Notes: generated by a model not told the origin, from the sequence alone. Numbered from the stretch's first letter, positions 18,019 through 30,117 are shown. The stretch: DNA of 64,000 nucleotides from Thalassotalea agarivorans (GCF_030295955.1 NZ_AP027363.1:930001-994000); one strand, 5' to 3'. Numbers and translations are program-made.

Positions 18019-18165
18019 ATTTAAGACCTCGACTAAATTAGTGAAAATTCACTGTTACATTGATTAAACTTTATACAATCAACATAGGAAAAGATGTGGC
18101 TATTTTCAAATGAATCTTTTGTTGATTCAGTACGATATCTGTAATAGTTTGTAAAAAAGTGTACA

Positions 18166-18189
18166 GAAGGCTGGTTAATCCCAGCCTTC
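18166..18189 (-). terminator. Hairpin spanning the napC stop
   Basis: Stem GAAGGCTGG/CCAGCCTTC with a 6-nt loop includes the napC stop codon. On the minus strand a T6 run follows about 7 nt beyond the stem. It is likely the end of the nap transcript, or an RNA-stabilising hairpin. Confidence 0.55.
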
Positions 18190-18774
18190 AACCCCCTCCA
18201 TATCAGGAAGTTGATGCGCGATGCCTTTGTGGCAATCTATGCATGTCTTCTCGCCGCTAGCCAAGTTGGTTGAATGCATGGCTGCTGCTCGAGGGCTCTG
18301 TTCGGTAAAATCCATATATTCAAAATCGTGACAATTTCTGCACTCTAATGAATCATTTGCGGACAGTCTTGCCCACTCATGTTCGGCTAATTCTCGACGC
18401 TTAGCTAAGAACTTTTCGCGGGTACTTATAGTGCCAAAAATCTTACCCCAAACCTCTTTAGAAGCTTGCATTTTACGTGCTATTTTATCTGTCCAATTGT
18501 GAGGAACATGGCAATCAGGACAAGTAGCACGAACGCCGGATCGGTTAGTAAAGTGAATCGTAGATTGAATTTCTTGGTAGACATTGTCTTCCATTTCGTG
18601 GCAACTAATACAGAATTCTTCTGTATTGGTTAATTCAAGCGCAGTATTAAAACCACCCCAGAATATGATGCCCGCTAGGAAGCCACCGATAACTAGGAAA
18701 CCCAAACTATAATGCACGCTGGGCTTAGTTAGCGTTTGCCATCCTATGCGTATAATCTCGATAAGCTTTTTCAT
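18175..18774 (-). CDS. napC: NapC/NirT tetrahaem cytochrome c
   Basis: 199 residues with one N-terminal membrane anchor ([19 protein letters not shown]) and four CxxCH haem motifs (CISCH, CPDCH, CRNCH, CIDCH). It takes electrons from menaquinol/ubiquinol and passes them to NapB/NapA in the periplasm. Last gene of napEFDABC, 9 nt after napB. Confidence 0.96.
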   Translation of the reverse strand: MKKLIEIIRIGWQTLTKPSVHYSLGFLVIGGFLAGIIFWGGFNTALELTNTEEFCISCHEMEDNVYQEIQSTIHFTNRSGVRATCPDCHVPHNWTDKIARKMQASKEVWGKIFGTISTREKFLAKRRELAEHEWARLSANDSLECRNCHDFEYMDFTEQSPRAAAMHSTNLASGEKTCIDCHKGIAHQLPDMEGVEGWD

Positions 18775-18783
18775 ATCGAACCT

Positions 18784-19275
18784 CTATTTTTTGCTACTTT
18801 CTTGCTTTTGCTTAGACAGGGTATGCATGTCGACAAATTCGTTTTCAACTAAAGGTTTAACTTCGGTTTGAACGACGTGACATTGACTACAAAAATAACG
18901 TCTTGGGGACACTTCCGCCAAAAAGTTACCATCTCTGTCCATATAATGCGTAACACTTACCATAGGTGCCTGAGTCTGTTCAGTTTTTTGTCTACTGTGA
19001 CAGGTCATACACTTATTCGTGTTAAGGTTCACCTCGTATCCTCGAATATCATGCGGTATCAATGGTGGTTGCATCGGATAATTTCGCGATTTTCTTATGT
19101 CGTCATTTGAAACCTTAGGAATTGCGCTTGGCTTCTTTTGGCTATCAATCGGCGTCGCATCTCTTAAGGTTGCAATGGAGTCATTGTCGGCGTAGGCAAG
19201 CCCTGCGATAGAAACAGTTACCGCAACGACAAGTAGCCCAATGGGTTTTGTAATGGCTTTGATTAACTTGTTCAT
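18784..19275 (-). CDS. napB: Periplasmic nitrate reductase small subunit (dihaem cytochrome c)
   Basis: 163 residues with a Sec signal ending SIAGLAYA and two haem-binding motifs, CMTCH (in TNKCMTCHSRQ) and CSQCH (in RRYFCSQCHVVQ). NapB relays electrons from NapC to NapA. 10 nt downstream of napA. Confidence 0.96.
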   Translation of the reverse strand: MNKLIKAITKPIGLLVVAVTVSIAGLAYADNDSIATLRDATPIDSQKKPSAIPKVSNDDIRKSRNYPMQPPLIPHDIRGYEVNLNTNKCMTCHSRQKTEQTQAPMVSVTHYMDRDGNFLAEVSPRRYFCSQCHVVQTEVKPLVENEFVDMHTLSKQKQESSKK

Positions 19276-19285
19276 GTCTGTCTCC

Positions 19286-21781
19286 TTATGCCTTCACTAC
19301 TTTAACAGCACATTTTTTATAGTCTGTTTCTTTAGAAAGTGGATCGGTTGCATCTAACGTGACTTTATTCACCAAGCGACTGGCATCAAACCAAGGCATA
19401 TACACCAAACCTTTAGGTGGTTTGTTACGCCCTCTGGTTTCTACACGTGTCTCAACTTCGCCTCGACGAGATTGCAGTTTAATTAAGTCGCCACGTCTTA
19501 AATTACGTTCTTTGGCGTCATCTGGATGCATATAAAGCACCGCATCCGGCATAGATTTGTATAACTCTGGAACACGTTGCGTCATAGAACCTGAATGCCA
19601 ATGCTCTAATACACGCCCTGTGGATAGCCACAAGTCGTATTCTTTATCTGGCACTTCTGCTGCGGGCTCATATGGCAGAGCGAAAATTTTCGCCTTACCA
19701 TCAGGGTTTCCATAGAAGTCCCAATCACTGCCTGGTTTGGCGTATGGATCGTACCCCTCTTTGAAGCGCCACAGCGTTTCTTTACCGTCAACTACCGGCC
19801 AACGAAGTCCGCGTGTTTGATGGTAGACATCATAAGGCGCCAAATCATGACCATGACCACGACCAAATACGGCATATTCTTCGAATAAGCCTTTATGCAC
19901 GTAGTAACCAAAATGACGTGCATCATCATTTAGTTGATCATCAGCGATTTCAGACAGCGGGAATTTATCCACTTGACCGTTTTTGTATAAAACGTCGTAT
20001 AAGGTTTTACCGCGATACTCAGGCTTTTTAGCAATCAGTTCTTCCGGCCATACATCTTCAACCGTAAAGCGTTTAGAAAATTCCATTAACTGCCATAAAT
20101 CTGAATGTGCGCCTTCTGGTGGCTTAACCATTTGATGCCACGCTTGTGTGCGTCGCTCGGCGTTACCATAAGTACCTTCTTTTTCTACCCACATCGCTGT
20201 CGGTAGGATCAGATCTGCTGCTTGAGCAGTAACGGTTGGGTAGGGGTCAGATACCACAATGAAGTTGTCTGGGTTTCGATAACCAGGATATGCTTCTTGT
20301 GCGATGTTAGCGGCAGCTTGCATATTGTTATTACACTGCACCCAATAGAAATTGAGCTTACCGTCTTTCAACATTCGGTTTTGCAGTACGGCGTGATAAC
20401 CAGGTTTCGGCGGGATTGTACCTTCTGGTAGTTTCCACACTTTCTCTGCTTTTGCGCGATGTTTTGGATTGGCAACAACCATATCCGCTGGTAAGCGGTG
20501 AGCGAAAGTGCCGACTTCGCGCGCAGTACCACATGCAGACGGCTGACCTGTCAGTGAAAATGGGCTATTTCCGGGAGTTGAAATTTTTCCGGTTAATAGG
20601 TGAATGTTGTAGCACAACTGATTAGCCCAAACACCACGAGTGTGTTGGTTAAAGCCCATGGTCCAAAACGAACAAACTTTTGTGTTCGGGTTAGCATAGA
20701 CTTCCGCTAACGCCTGTAGCTGACTTTTAGGTACACCAGAAAGCTTGTGGGCATAGTCTAACGTGTAAGTACTAACAAATCGTTTATATTCTTTAAACGT
20801 GATTTCTTTATTGCCGCCAGCATTGGTCGCATTTTTAGCACGTTTTTCTAGTGGGTGTTCAGGACGAAGACCATAACCAATGTCATCATTGCCAATTCTG
20901 AACGTAGTATGTTTGTTTAAAAAATCGGTATTTACGTTACCTGTCTCAATAATGTGGTTGGCAATGTAATTGAGAATGGCTAAATCTGTTTGTGGCGTAA
21001 AGATCATCGAATTATCAGCAAGCTCAGAGCTGCGATGCGTGAATGTTGACAGTACGTGAACTTTCACATGGGGCGCACTTAAACGGCGGTCGGTAATACG
21101 CGTCCATAAGATAGGATGCATTTCCGCCATATTAGAACCCCACAGCACCATTGCATCTGTTTCTTCAATGTCATCGTAACAACCCATAGGCTCGTCAATA
21201 CCAAAGGTACGCATGAACGCAACTACTGCCGATGCCATACAATGTCTTGCATTTGGATCGATGTTGTTCGATCTAAAGCCGGCTTTCATCAATTTCGACG
21301 CCGCGTAACCTTCATGAACTGTCCATTGACCAGAACCAAACATACCAACGTAAGTCGGACCTTTTTCTTTTAACGTGGTTTTAGCTTTGTCAGCCATGAT
21401 GTCAAAAGCTTGTTCCCAGCTGATTGGAGCAAATTCACCATTTTTGTCATATTGCCCGTTGGACATGCGCAACATAGGCGTTGTTAGCCTGTCTTTGCCG
21501 TACATGATTTTGGACAGAAAGTATCCTTTAACACAGTTAAGCCCTTTATTTACCGGGGACTTAATATCGCCATGAGTAGCAACTACTTTGCCATCCATGA
21601 CACCAACGTTAACGGAACAGCCTGTACCGCAAAAACGACAGGGTGCTTTGTCCCACTTAATTTTTGTTAACTCACTGCTTGTAATTAGATTGCTACTTGC
21701 CGCAGGCAGAGATACACCCGCAACCGCTGCCGCAGCAGCTACAGCATTAGCCTTCATAAACTCTCGGCGATTCATAGTCAT
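19286..21781 (-). CDS. napA: Periplasmic nitrate reductase catalytic subunit
   Basis: 831 residues. A Tat signal ([13 protein letters not shown]) directs export after Mo-bis-MGD insertion. A [4Fe-4S] site ([14 protein letters not shown], third and fourth Cys ending at [10 protein letters not shown]) is followed by Mo-ligand Cys181 in [11 protein letters not shown]. It reduces nitrate to nitrite in the periplasm. It lies between napD and napB. No napGH is present, so electrons enter through NapC alone. Confidence 0.98.
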   Translation of the reverse strand: MTMNRREFMKANAVAAAAAVAGVSLPAASSNLITSSELTKIKWDKAPCRFCGTGCSVNVGVMDGKVVATHGDIKSPVNKGLNCVKGYFLSKIMYGKDRLTTPMLRMSNGQYDKNGEFAPISWEQAFDIMADKAKTTLKEKGPTYVGMFGSGQWTVHEGYAASKLMKAGFRSNNIDPNARHCMASAVVAFMRTFGIDEPMGCYDDIEETDAMVLWGSNMAEMHPILWTRITDRRLSAPHVKVHVLSTFTHRSSELADNSMIFTPQTDLAILNYIANHIIETGNVNTDFLNKHTTFRIGNDDIGYGLRPEHPLEKRAKNATNAGGNKEITFKEYKRFVSTYTLDYAHKLSGVPKSQLQALAEVYANPNTKVCSFWTMGFNQHTRGVWANQLCYNIHLLTGKISTPGNSPFSLTGQPSACGTAREVGTFAHRLPADMVVANPKHRAKAEKVWKLPEGTIPPKPGYHAVLQNRMLKDGKLNFYWVQCNNNMQAAANIAQEAYPGYRNPDNFIVVSDPYPTVTAQAADLILPTAMWVEKEGTYGNAERRTQAWHQMVKPPEGAHSDLWQLMEFSKRFTVEDVWPEELIAKKPEYRGKTLYDVLYKNGQVDKFPLSEIADDQLNDDARHFGYYVHKGLFEEYAVFGRGHGHDLAPYDVYHQTRGLRWPVVDGKETLWRFKEGYDPYAKPGSDWDFYGNPDGKAKIFALPYEPAAEVPDKEYDLWLSTGRVLEHWHSGSMTQRVPELYKSMPDAVLYMHPDDAKERNLRRGDLIKLQSRRGEVETRVETRGRNKPPKGLVYMPWFDASRLVNKVTLDATDPLSKETDYKKCAVKVVKA

Positions 21782-21801
21782 GGCTTCACCTACAATTGTT
21801 G

Positions 21802-22059
21802 TTACTCTGTTAAAAATTCATGGTATACCGGGGCAATATTTAGCAAACCTCGGTGCTCGCGTATTAAATCTAGTCTGTTAGCAATATCTTTGTGATGTTC
21901 TGCTTCCAGGGTAAACACTATTTTTCCCATCTCACTGGTCGCGTGTATTTCAGCGCCAGGTGTTAATAAAATATGTTCTTGCACTAACACAAGTTGCTCA
22001 AGCATGGCATGAGCAACAAAACTTGCTATGTGATATTCAGTGTCTACAGCGGTTGTCAT
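21802..22059 (-). CDS. napD: NapA signal-peptide chaperone NapD
   Basis: 85-residue ferredoxin-fold protein ([21 protein letters not shown], later [18 protein letters not shown]) that binds the NapA Tat signal until the cofactor is inserted. The ATG at 22059 overlaps the napF stop (ATGA). The frame continues upstream, but that part is an antisense-like extension into napF and is rejected. Confidence 0.93.
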   Translation of the reverse strand: MTTAVDTEYHIASFVAHAMLEQLVLVQEHILLTPGAEIHATSEMGKIVFTLEAEHHKDIANRLDLIREHRGLLNIAPVYHEFLTE

Positions 22060-22574
22060 ATTGCTTCTACCTCTACAACGGGAATTTGTTGGTTTACGGA
22101 AACGGCATCTTGCGGGCATGTGGACACACAGGCGCCACATTGAGTGCACAAAGATGTATCTAGTGTTGGTTGTGGAATGCTGGACGATGCAATGTCAAAG
22201 GTAATAGCGCGTGGCTCGCAAGCATCTTGGCAGCTTAGGCAAAAAATATCATTTTTCGCGAGGCACTTATCATTAATTTCAACAAGTGCTTGCCAAGGTT
22301 TGTCTGATTTGTCTGCTTTAAAAAGCGGTTGCGGGCATACGTCGATACATGCATTGCAGAAAGTGCATTCGTTTGAAGAAAAGTCAACTTTAGGGAAGCC
22401 ATCGATATCTGGCTTGATAATCGATGTTTCGCAGGCGTCTACACACTTTCCGCATTGTTCACAATGCTCAAGAAAATGTTGTTCACTGATCACCCAAGGC
22501 AATCTTAAAGCATTATCAGCTTTAATTTTCCCTTTAAACAATCGGCGCCTAGAAAAGTTAACCGCTTGCGTCAT
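22056..22574 (-). CDS. napF: Ferredoxin-type protein NapF
   Basis: 172 residues with four Cys clusters of the CxxCxxCxxxC type (EQCGKCVDAC, CTFCNACIDVC, CLSCQDAC, CTQCGACVSTC) for [4Fe-4S] centres. NapF is cytoplasmic and supports NapA maturation. The ATG at 22574, 1 nt after the napE stop, is preferred over an upstream GTG because MTQAVNFSRRRLFKG matches family N-termini. Confidence 0.94.
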   Translation of the reverse strand: MTQAVNFSRRRLFKGKIKADNALRLPWVISEQHFLEHCEQCGKCVDACETSIIKPDIDGFPKVDFSSNECTFCNACIDVCPQPLFKADKSDKPWQALVEINDKCLAKNDIFCLSCQDACEPRAITFDIASSSIPQPTLDTSLCTQCGACVSTCPQDAVSVNQQIPVVEVEAI

Positions 22575-22575
22575 G

Positions 22576-22734
22576 CTAGCTACCTGGTGGACCAAGAAGG
22601 ATTTGGCTTATCCAAATGATAAAGCCATAGCTACCGACAATAGCTACAGAAGCCATTGGTGCTAGAAACACCATCAGGAATAAAATCATATTCCGTTCGC
22701 GTTTCTTTTCTTGGTCATTAGTTACATCATTCAT
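22576..22734 (-). CDS. napE: Periplasmic nitrate reductase membrane protein NapE
   Basis: A 52-residue gene with a charged start (NDVTNDQEKKRERNMI) and one long membrane helix (FLMVFLAPMASVAIVGSYGF). It ends LLGPPGS, typical for NapE. The ATG at 22734 follows AGGAGAC. First gene of the nap operon. Its role is unsettled; it probably associates with NapC. No clear FNR or NarP box was found in the 188-nt gap to tmcA. Confidence 0.9.
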   Translation of the reverse strand: MNDVTNDQEKKRERNMILFLMVFLAPMASVAIVGSYGFIIWISQILLGPPGS

Positions 22735-22922
22735 ACCGAGTCTCCTAATGATTACTTTATAACCAGAATTAACCTATGTTTGCACAAAAAACCACACGGG
22801 TTCAAGGGATTTGTTTAACATTTTTTTTACTTATTCTGGTAATTCATTGTTCTCTTATTTACAGTGTAGGATAAATTTATTTTATTGCTGTTTAATTAAG
22901 CATTTATCTATAGGTAATTTCC

Positions 22923-24995
22923 TTGATTCTCTATCCTTGGTTGTCTCAACTACACACTGATCTTGTGTCAAAACAGCAACGCCAATTAGTTGTAGTTGAA
23001 GGTGATAGTGACTGGTTAAAAGAAACACTATCGCGTTTAAAGAAAGATATTCTTGTTTCAGATCAATCTAATTGGTTATTTTATGCCGACGAATCCGACG
23101 ATTCGGCGCAGGTTAATGGCAAGAATTTTCGCCAATATTTAGGGACTGAATATCAAGGTGTTATGTTCACATCTGAACAGTTTAATGCCGAAGCAATTGC
23201 TGCCCTTTCTGGCGTGCTGACCATAGGTGGCGTGGTTATTGTGCCCAAGCTAATCGAGCAAGATGGCCATAGCAGTTTGTTTATGGAGCGCTTTTATCAA
23301 CTGGCGTTAGCACAAGAAGAAGTTATCGTGGTAACTCAGGGGCAAGCATTACCTAAACTTAGTTTAGAAGCGTTGCCTGAAATCGAAACAGCATCATTCG
23401 CTTATCACAGCATTACACAAGACCAGCAAGAAGCGGTTGAAGCAATAATGAAAGTTGCGACGGGTCGAAGACGCAGGCCGCTTGTATTGACTGCCGACCG
23501 TGGTCGCGGCAAGTCATCAGCATTAGCTCTCGCGTGCATGGCGTTGCAGTCGCAGCAAGATACGCCGCTAGAGGTGGTTATTACCGCGCCACATGTTAAT
23601 GCGGTAAGTACTTTTTTTAAGTTGTTGTATAAACACTTAGATATAACGCCAAGTGAAAAAAGTAACCCCACGATAGAAGTGCCGGGGCTTCGCATTAGTT
23701 TCATGGCCGTCGATCAAATTCTGGCGCAGCGACCTACCGTTAATTTACTGCTAATTGATGAGGCTGCCGGTATACCGGTCTACTTACTTAAAAAACTCTT
23801 GAGCCACTATGCACGCGTTGTGTTTGCTTCGACCATTCATGGCTATGAAGGGGCAGGCCGCGGATTTACCGGAAAATTCTTTGGTTACCTGCGCGAGCAA
23901 TATTCAGGTTGGCAACATTATTCGATGCACACGCCAATAAGATGGCGACACGAAGACGCGTTGGAACAATTTATTTATCGTGCGTTTTTACTTGATGCCG
24001 ACATAAAGACTGTTGGTTATGATACAGAGCTACCAGCGGAGCTCCATTGTTTAAGCGTAGAAACACTTGTACGCAAAGAAGATATTTTAAAACAAGTATT
24101 TTCTATGTTAGTGATTGCGCATTATCAAACCTCACCAAGTGACTTGCAGCTGCTATTAGACAACCCGCAAGCAAAGCTTTTTGTTTACCGCCAAGGGGAA
24201 CAAATTTTAGCGGTGGCTTTTGTGCTGATTGAAGGCAGTAATAATACAGTATCGCTAACCGCTATTAGCGAGGGTAAAAGGCGCGCTGCCAGTCAGTTTT
24301 TACCTCAGTCGTTGCTGACGCACCTAGGCCATAAAGAAGCCTTTGATTATCGCTATTGGCGCATTATGAGAATTGCTGTGCATCCTGATATTCAAAGTAA
24401 AGGGGTTGGTAGTGAGTTTGTCGACAAAATATGCCAGCAAGCAGAGCGCGAAGGCGTTGAGTTTGTTGGGTCGAGTTTTGGCGCTAATGCTAGTTTAGTT
24501 AACTTTTGGCATCAGTCTTCTTTTGCACTGGCTCGACTTGGCTTTACGCGAGATAAATCTAGCGGCGAGCACTCAGCGCTGATGCTAAAGCCGATGACGC
24601 TAGCCGCTGAACGTTTCTTTAAGCAAATTCATACTAATTTTTATAAACAGTTTTTGTATTTACTCACGCTTGAGTATGCTGATTTACAATGCAAGTTGGT
24701 GTGGCAAATATTGCATCGTATGCCGCTTGAGTATGTGCCGGCATTGACTAAATCTGACAGGCAGGCGGTTGAAGATTTTACTAGTAAACGCCGCCAATTA
24801 AGTCCTTGTTCTTATGGTTTGCGCCACTGGTTAATTCACCATTGCCAGCACGACTATCACAATGACATGGCACCTTTGATCGCTCGCTTACTGCAACGTA
24901 AAGCGATTGAAGATATTGCCACGGCATTTGACTTCACCGGACGTAAGGCAGTAATCACTGCATTTATCAACTATATTGAAGAGCAAGCTGAATAA
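22923..24995 (+). CDS. tmcA: tRNA(Met) cytidine acetyltransferase
   Basis: 690 residues, close to E. coli TmcA. Order: N-terminal DUF1726 part, RecA-like helicase domain with Walker A (TADRGRGKSSALAL) and Walker B (LLIDEAAGIP), GNAT acetyltransferase region (MRIAVHPDIQSKGVGSEFV) and a C-terminal tRNA-binding tail. It makes N4-acetylcytidine at the wobble base of elongator tRNA-Met using ATP and acetyl-CoA. The start is TTG at 22923. Divergent from nap. Confidence 0.96.
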   Translation: MILYPWLSQLHTDLVSKQQRQLVVVEGDSDWLKETLSRLKKDILVSDQSNWLFYADESDDSAQVNGKNFRQYLGTEYQGVMFTSEQFNAEAIAALSGVLTIGGVVIVPKLIEQDGHSSLFMERFYQLALAQEEVIVVTQGQALPKLSLEALPEIETASFAYHSITQDQQEAVEAIMKVATGRRRRPLVLTADRGRGKSSALALACMALQSQQDTPLEVVITAPHVNAVSTFFKLLYKHLDITPSEKSNPTIEVPGLRISFMAVDQILAQRPTVNLLLIDEAAGIPVYLLKKLLSHYARVVFASTIHGYEGAGRGFTGKFFGYLREQYSGWQHYSMHTPIRWRHEDALEQFIYRAFLLDADIKTVGYDTELPAELHCLSVETLVRKEDILKQVFSMLVIAHYQTSPSDLQLLLDNPQAKLFVYRQGEQILAVAFVLIEGSNNTVSLTAISEGKRRAASQFLPQSLLTHLGHKEAFDYRYWRIMRIAVHPDIQSKGVGSEFVDKICQQAEREGVEFVGSSFGANASLVNFWHQSSFALARLGFTRDKSSGEHSALMLKPMTLAAERFFKQIHTNFYKQFLYLLTLEYADLQCKLVWQILHRMPLEYVPALTKSDRQAVEDFTSKRRQLSPCSYGLRHWLIHHCQHDYHNDMAPLIARLLQRKAIEDIATAFDFTGRKAVITAFINYIEEQAE

Positions 24996-25025
24996 GCTCG
25001 TTTTTAACACGTAAAGAAGACATTC

Positions 25026-25910
25026 ATGACTAATCCTTTGTTGCAAGTTACCGATTTGTCGAAACACTACAAAGAGGTAAAGGCGGTCGACGAGATTTCC
25101 TTTTCTATTCAAGCAGGGCAATGCTTTGGTTTGCTTGGCCCCAATGGCGCAGGTAAAACCACAACTATTGAAATGTTGGAAGGCATTATTGCACCAACTA
25201 GTGGCAGTATTGTTTATAAAGGCAAACCTATTACTCGCGATATAGCCAATGAAATAGGTATTCAGTTTCAGCACACCGCACTGCAAGACTTTTTAACAGT
25301 AAAAGAAACGCTGCAGTTATTTGCGTCGTTTTACGAGCAAACGGTTTCGATAGAGTCGCTTATAGAAGTATGTGATTTAGCTGACTTTCTCGATCGTGAC
25401 AACCGCCTGCTCTCCGGTGGTCAACGACAACGATTGTTACTTGCCATTGCTTTGATTAACGATCCTCAAATTGTGTTTTTAGATGAGCCTACTACCGGGC
25501 TAGATCCGCAAGCTAGGCGCAATTTTTGGACTTTAATAAAACGGATCAAGGCACAAGGTAAAACGGTGGTATTAACCACTCATTACATGGACGAAGCCGA
25601 GCAATTGTGTGATCACATTGTCATTGTTGATAAAGGTAAAATCATAGAATCTGGCAGTCCTCGGCAATTATTAAACCGCCACTTTGACAAAGTCTTTATG
25701 TACCTGCCAAGTGAACATATTGATCAAGCGCTTGCACAAGAGCATCAGTGGCAAGTGAATGGCGACAGTGTAGAAATTCAAACTCAAGATGTTGAAGAAA
25801 CATTGTCGTTATTACTTAGCAAAGGCGCGTCACTAGAAGGTTTGCATGTAAAGTCTGCCAACTTAGACGATTTGTTTTTAAAATTAACTGGCCATTCGTT
25901 GAGGGAATAA
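25026..25910 (+). CDS. ABC transporter ATP-binding protein
   Basis: 294 residues with Walker A GPNGAGKTTT, signature LSGGQRQRL, Walker B IVFLDEPTTGLDP and the H-loop TTHYMDEAEQL. It belongs to the ABC-2 (DrrA/NodI/CcmA-like) exporter class. The stop abuts the permease GTG at 25911, so the two form one transporter. The substrate cannot be read from the sequence; drug or lipid export is typical. Confidence 0.94.
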   Translation: MTNPLLQVTDLSKHYKEVKAVDEISFSIQAGQCFGLLGPNGAGKTTTIEMLEGIIAPTSGSIVYKGKPITRDIANEIGIQFQHTALQDFLTVKETLQLFASFYEQTVSIESLIEVCDLADFLDRDNRLLSGGQRQRLLLAIALINDPQIVFLDEPTTGLDPQARRNFWTLIKRIKAQGKTVVLTTHYMDEAEQLCDHIVIVDKGKIIESGSPRQLLNRHFDKVFMYLPSEHIDQALAQEHQWQVNGDSVEIQTQDVEETLSLLLSKGASLEGLHVKSANLDDLFLKLTGHSLRE

Positions 25911-26915
25911 GTGTTTAGTTTTAAGCGATTTTTAGCGGTTGTTAAGGCCCGAAATTTAGAATTCTTTAGAGATAGAAGTTCGCTCGGCTGGAATTTGATT
26001 TTCCCTGTACTTTTGCTGGCAGGTTTTTCGATTATTTTTTCTGGCGACGGTAAAAGTGTTTATAAAGTAGGCCTGCTTCCTCACACTGAGCAAAGCGCAC
26101 TGCAAGAAACGCGCTTTATAGATTTTGTTGAATATCAGCAGATTGCTCAGGCCAAACTCAAACTAGAACAACATGCGATTGACCTAGTGGTTGATATCGA
26201 CAATCAGCAATATTGGGTTAATGAAAATGCACCGAATAGCTATTTAGTAGAGCGCATTCTACTAGGCGTAAGTAGTGATTATCAGCGCAATGTCACGCAA
26301 GGAAAAGCGATACGTTATGTCGACTGGGTGCTACCGGGTATTCTAGGCATGAATATGATGTTTAGCTGCTTGTTTGGGGTTGGCTATGTCATTGTTAGGT
26401 ATCGTAAAAATCATGTATTAAAACGGCTTAAGGCAACGCCGTTATCGGCCTTAGAATTTGTTAGTGCGCAGCTATTATCACGACTATTTATCGTTATGTT
26501 TATGTCGGTAGTGGTCTATGTTGGTTGTAATTTCTTTTTTGATTTCTACATGCTCGGCAGTTATTTCGACCTCTTTTTAATAGGCGTAATGGGCGCATTT
26601 AGTTTAATTGCCTTGGGATTATTAGTGGCCTGTCGCAGCAAAAGTGAAGAGCTTATTGGCGGATTACTCAACTTGACCTCTTGGCCGATGATGTTGCTCT
26701 CCGGCGTATGGTTTAGCTTAGAAGGTGCGCCAGGGGTTGTTAAAACTATCGCCGACTTTCTACCGTTAACGCATTTAGTTGCAGGTGCTAGGTTAATTAT
26801 TACTGAAGGCGCAACCCTTGCTGATTTGTCTTATCACATCGGTGCTTTGGCAGTAATGACGTTAATATTTCTTGGCTTAGGTGCTTATTTCTTTAGTTGG
26901 AATACGGATAGATAA
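25911..26915 (+). CDS. ABC-2 type transporter permease
   Basis: 334 residues. One N-terminal helix (WNLIFPVLLLAGFSIIF), a periplasmic domain (about 45-130), then five helices including the MLLSGVWFSLEGAP re-entrant motif typical of ABC-2 permeases. GTG start directly after the ATPase stop. Acts in the inner membrane with the preceding ATPase. Confidence 0.92.
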   Translation: MFSFKRFLAVVKARNLEFFRDRSSLGWNLIFPVLLLAGFSIIFSGDGKSVYKVGLLPHTEQSALQETRFIDFVEYQQIAQAKLKLEQHAIDLVVDIDNQQYWVNENAPNSYLVERILLGVSSDYQRNVTQGKAIRYVDWVLPGILGMNMMFSCLFGVGYVIVRYRKNHVLKRLKATPLSALEFVSAQLLSRLFIVMFMSVVVYVGCNFFFDFYMLGSYFDLFLIGVMGAFSLIALGLLVACRSKSEELIGGLLNLTSWPMMLLSGVWFSLEGAPGVVKTIADFLPLTHLVAGARLIITEGATLADLSYHIGALAVMTLIFLGLGAYFFSWNTDR

Positions 26916-27298
26916 TGAGCCGGCTGTTATACAAAATTATCGGGCTATTTTTTGTTGTTTTAGCCTGCTTAGGCGCTGTGTTTCCGCTATTACCTACAAC
27001 ACCATTTTTACTGGTGGCGGCCGCATGTTTTGCTAAGTCTTCGCCTTATCTGTACCAAAAGTTACTCGACAATCGGGTGTTTGGCCCGATGATTCGCGAT
27101 TGGCAGGCACATCGTAGTATTGGAAAGCGTGCGAAAACTGTGGCGCTAATAACCATGGTCTTAGCTTATGCTTGGTCATTCTATTTGTTAGAGCCCTGGT
27201 ATTTGCGCGCAATATTAACGGCTTTAATGCTTTGGCCGTTTATTTTTGTTGCGCGCTTGCCTTTAACAGAGCACCAGATAGTAGAGAAAAGGAATTAA
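26915..27298 (+). CDS. YbaN family (DUF454) membrane protein
   Basis: 127 residues. Four predicted helices and the DUF454 signature LGAVFPLLPTTPFLLVAAACFAKSSP, followed by LLDNRVFGPMIRDW. Function unknown in the family. The ATG overlaps the permease stop by one base, which makes a three-gene operon with the exporter. Confidence 0.92.
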   Translation: MSRLLYKIIGLFFVVLACLGAVFPLLPTTPFLLVAAACFAKSSPYLYQKLLDNRVFGPMIRDWQAHRSIGKRAKTVALITMVLAYAWSFYLLEPWYLRAILTALMLWPFIFVARLPLTEHQIVEKRN

Positions 27299-27633
27299 TA
27301 CTAAGAATTAGTGCTACGTGCTAATTCATAGTGCTGCGTGCTGCGAGCTTCGGGCTGCGTATTGAAAAAACTACTCGTTCCACGTTTTTCGCACTTTAAC
27401 AATCACGTCATCCTGAAATCTATTCAGGATCTCATCTCTTTTAGCGCTTGTTGACAGAGCTCCACGTTCCTTGTTCCCTGAAGCGAAGCTTTCCTTTAGA
27501 GAAGAGATCCCGTGTAAAGACATCACGGGATGACGGTTTTTTAACCCGTTCCTTGTCCCTGCATACTGCTGTTTCGCGTCCATGCTTTCGCAGTATGAGT
27601 AAATCCATTTACGTTTACACAGCCTTCAGCCTT
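27299..27633. repeat. Interspersed repeat, copy B (inverted-repeat element)
   Basis: From about 27406 to 27536 the DNA is bounded by CGTCATCC and its inverse GGATGACG, with internal hairpins (CCTGAAATCTATTCAGG; ATCCCGTG...CACGGGAT). The first 34 nt are identical to 16922-16955. It looks like a non-coding REP/MITE-type element. GTGCTGCG-type simple motifs flank both copies. A 70-codon frame here is an artefact of the repeat. Confidence 0.78.
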
Positions 27634-28218
27634 CTAAGCCTGAAGCGCTTTACCTACTATCGCTGCTAGGTGCGCTGGTAAGGTTAGTGAAAGTGCAATC
27701 TCATGACCTTGCTCTGACATTTTACGCCAGGTTTTTTGCACAATATCGACTAACTTATCGTCATCGTATTTTGTGGCAAAGTCGTTGAAGTAATGCATCA
27801 AAAACACTAAGCACGCAACGTCTTCTAAAGTTTGACTGTCAGCATTAGATTTGAGCTTTTCCTTGCGCACTATGCTTGCCGTTTGCTGAATTTCATCGTC
27901 GTTATAACCGCTCTTTTCCATAAGCTCAACGACGATTTCTGCATGCATTACTGCTAATGCTTTGCGCCAAGCAAGGTAGCCTTTTTTGCCCAGTTCATAT
28001 TCGTCCCTTGCGATTGCCCAACGTTTAACATGTTGCGCTCGAACGGCAATTTGTAAGTACTCGTTTGCGTTAGGCCAATAGGCATTAAGTACTTCGGTCA
28101 TTTGATGACCATATAAAAGTGATTTTGGACGGGCTTCGCCATTAACCTCTAATGTATTTGGATCTTGTTCATTGATGGCGTCGATAGCCGTTAATGTTTG
28201 ATTTAATTGTTCAGTCAT
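27634..28218 (-). CDS. DUF4202 domain-containing protein
   Basis: 194 residues, cytoplasmic, helical. DUF4202 is recognisable from DAINEQDPN, then RAQHVKRWAIARDEYELGKKGYLAWRKAL and LVFLMHYFNDFATKY. The His/Arg-rich helix (QHVKRW) and the later H suggest an HD-like metal fold, but no function is established. Start chosen at ATG 28218; an in-frame ATG at 28230 is possible and neither has a clear ribosome site. The longer frame reaching 28506 runs into pyrG and is rejected. Confidence 0.8.
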   Translation of the reverse strand: MTEQLNQTLTAIDAINEQDPNTLEVNGEARPKSLLYGHQMTEVLNAYWPNANEYLQIAVRAQHVKRWAIARDEYELGKKGYLAWRKALAVMHAEIVVELMEKSGYNDDEIQQTASIVRKEKLKSNADSQTLEDVACLVFLMHYFNDFATKYDDDKLVDIVQKTWRKMSEQGHEIALSLTLPAHLAAIVGKALQA

Positions 28219-28357
28219 AATGCTACACATGGTTTTTTTACGATATTTAAACAAAAAATGACAAAATGAGCTATTTTTCTTTAAGGGAAATGATTGAGCA
28301 TAAACAGGGTTTTCAGTATAATACTTTCCCGTCTTGTTACTTGCTGGCGCATAGTAA

Positions 28358-30031
<1,674 letters not shown>

Positions 30032-30043
30032 AAAATCAAATAG

Positions 30044-30075
30044 AGCCGTAGTATGTCATGTACTGCGGCTTTTTT
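30044..30075 (+). terminator. Terminator between pyrG and eno
   Basis: Stem AGCCGTAGTA/TACTGCGGCT (one mismatch) with loop TGTCATG and then a T-run. Confidence 0.75.
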
Positions 30076-30117
30076 AATTTAACGTGATTTAGCAGCAAAC
30101 GAACTGCTTATATTTGA

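Noticed and set aside
19813-21575. Several plus-strand frames over napA
   Set aside because: They are shadows of the napA coding strand.
22735-22922. FNR or NarP site between napE and tmcA
   Set aside because: No sequence close to TTGAT-N4-ATCAA or a proper NarP 7-2-7 pair could be found by eye.
27371-27669. Frames of 70-73 codons on both strands
   Set aside because: They are produced by the inverted-repeat element and have no independent support.
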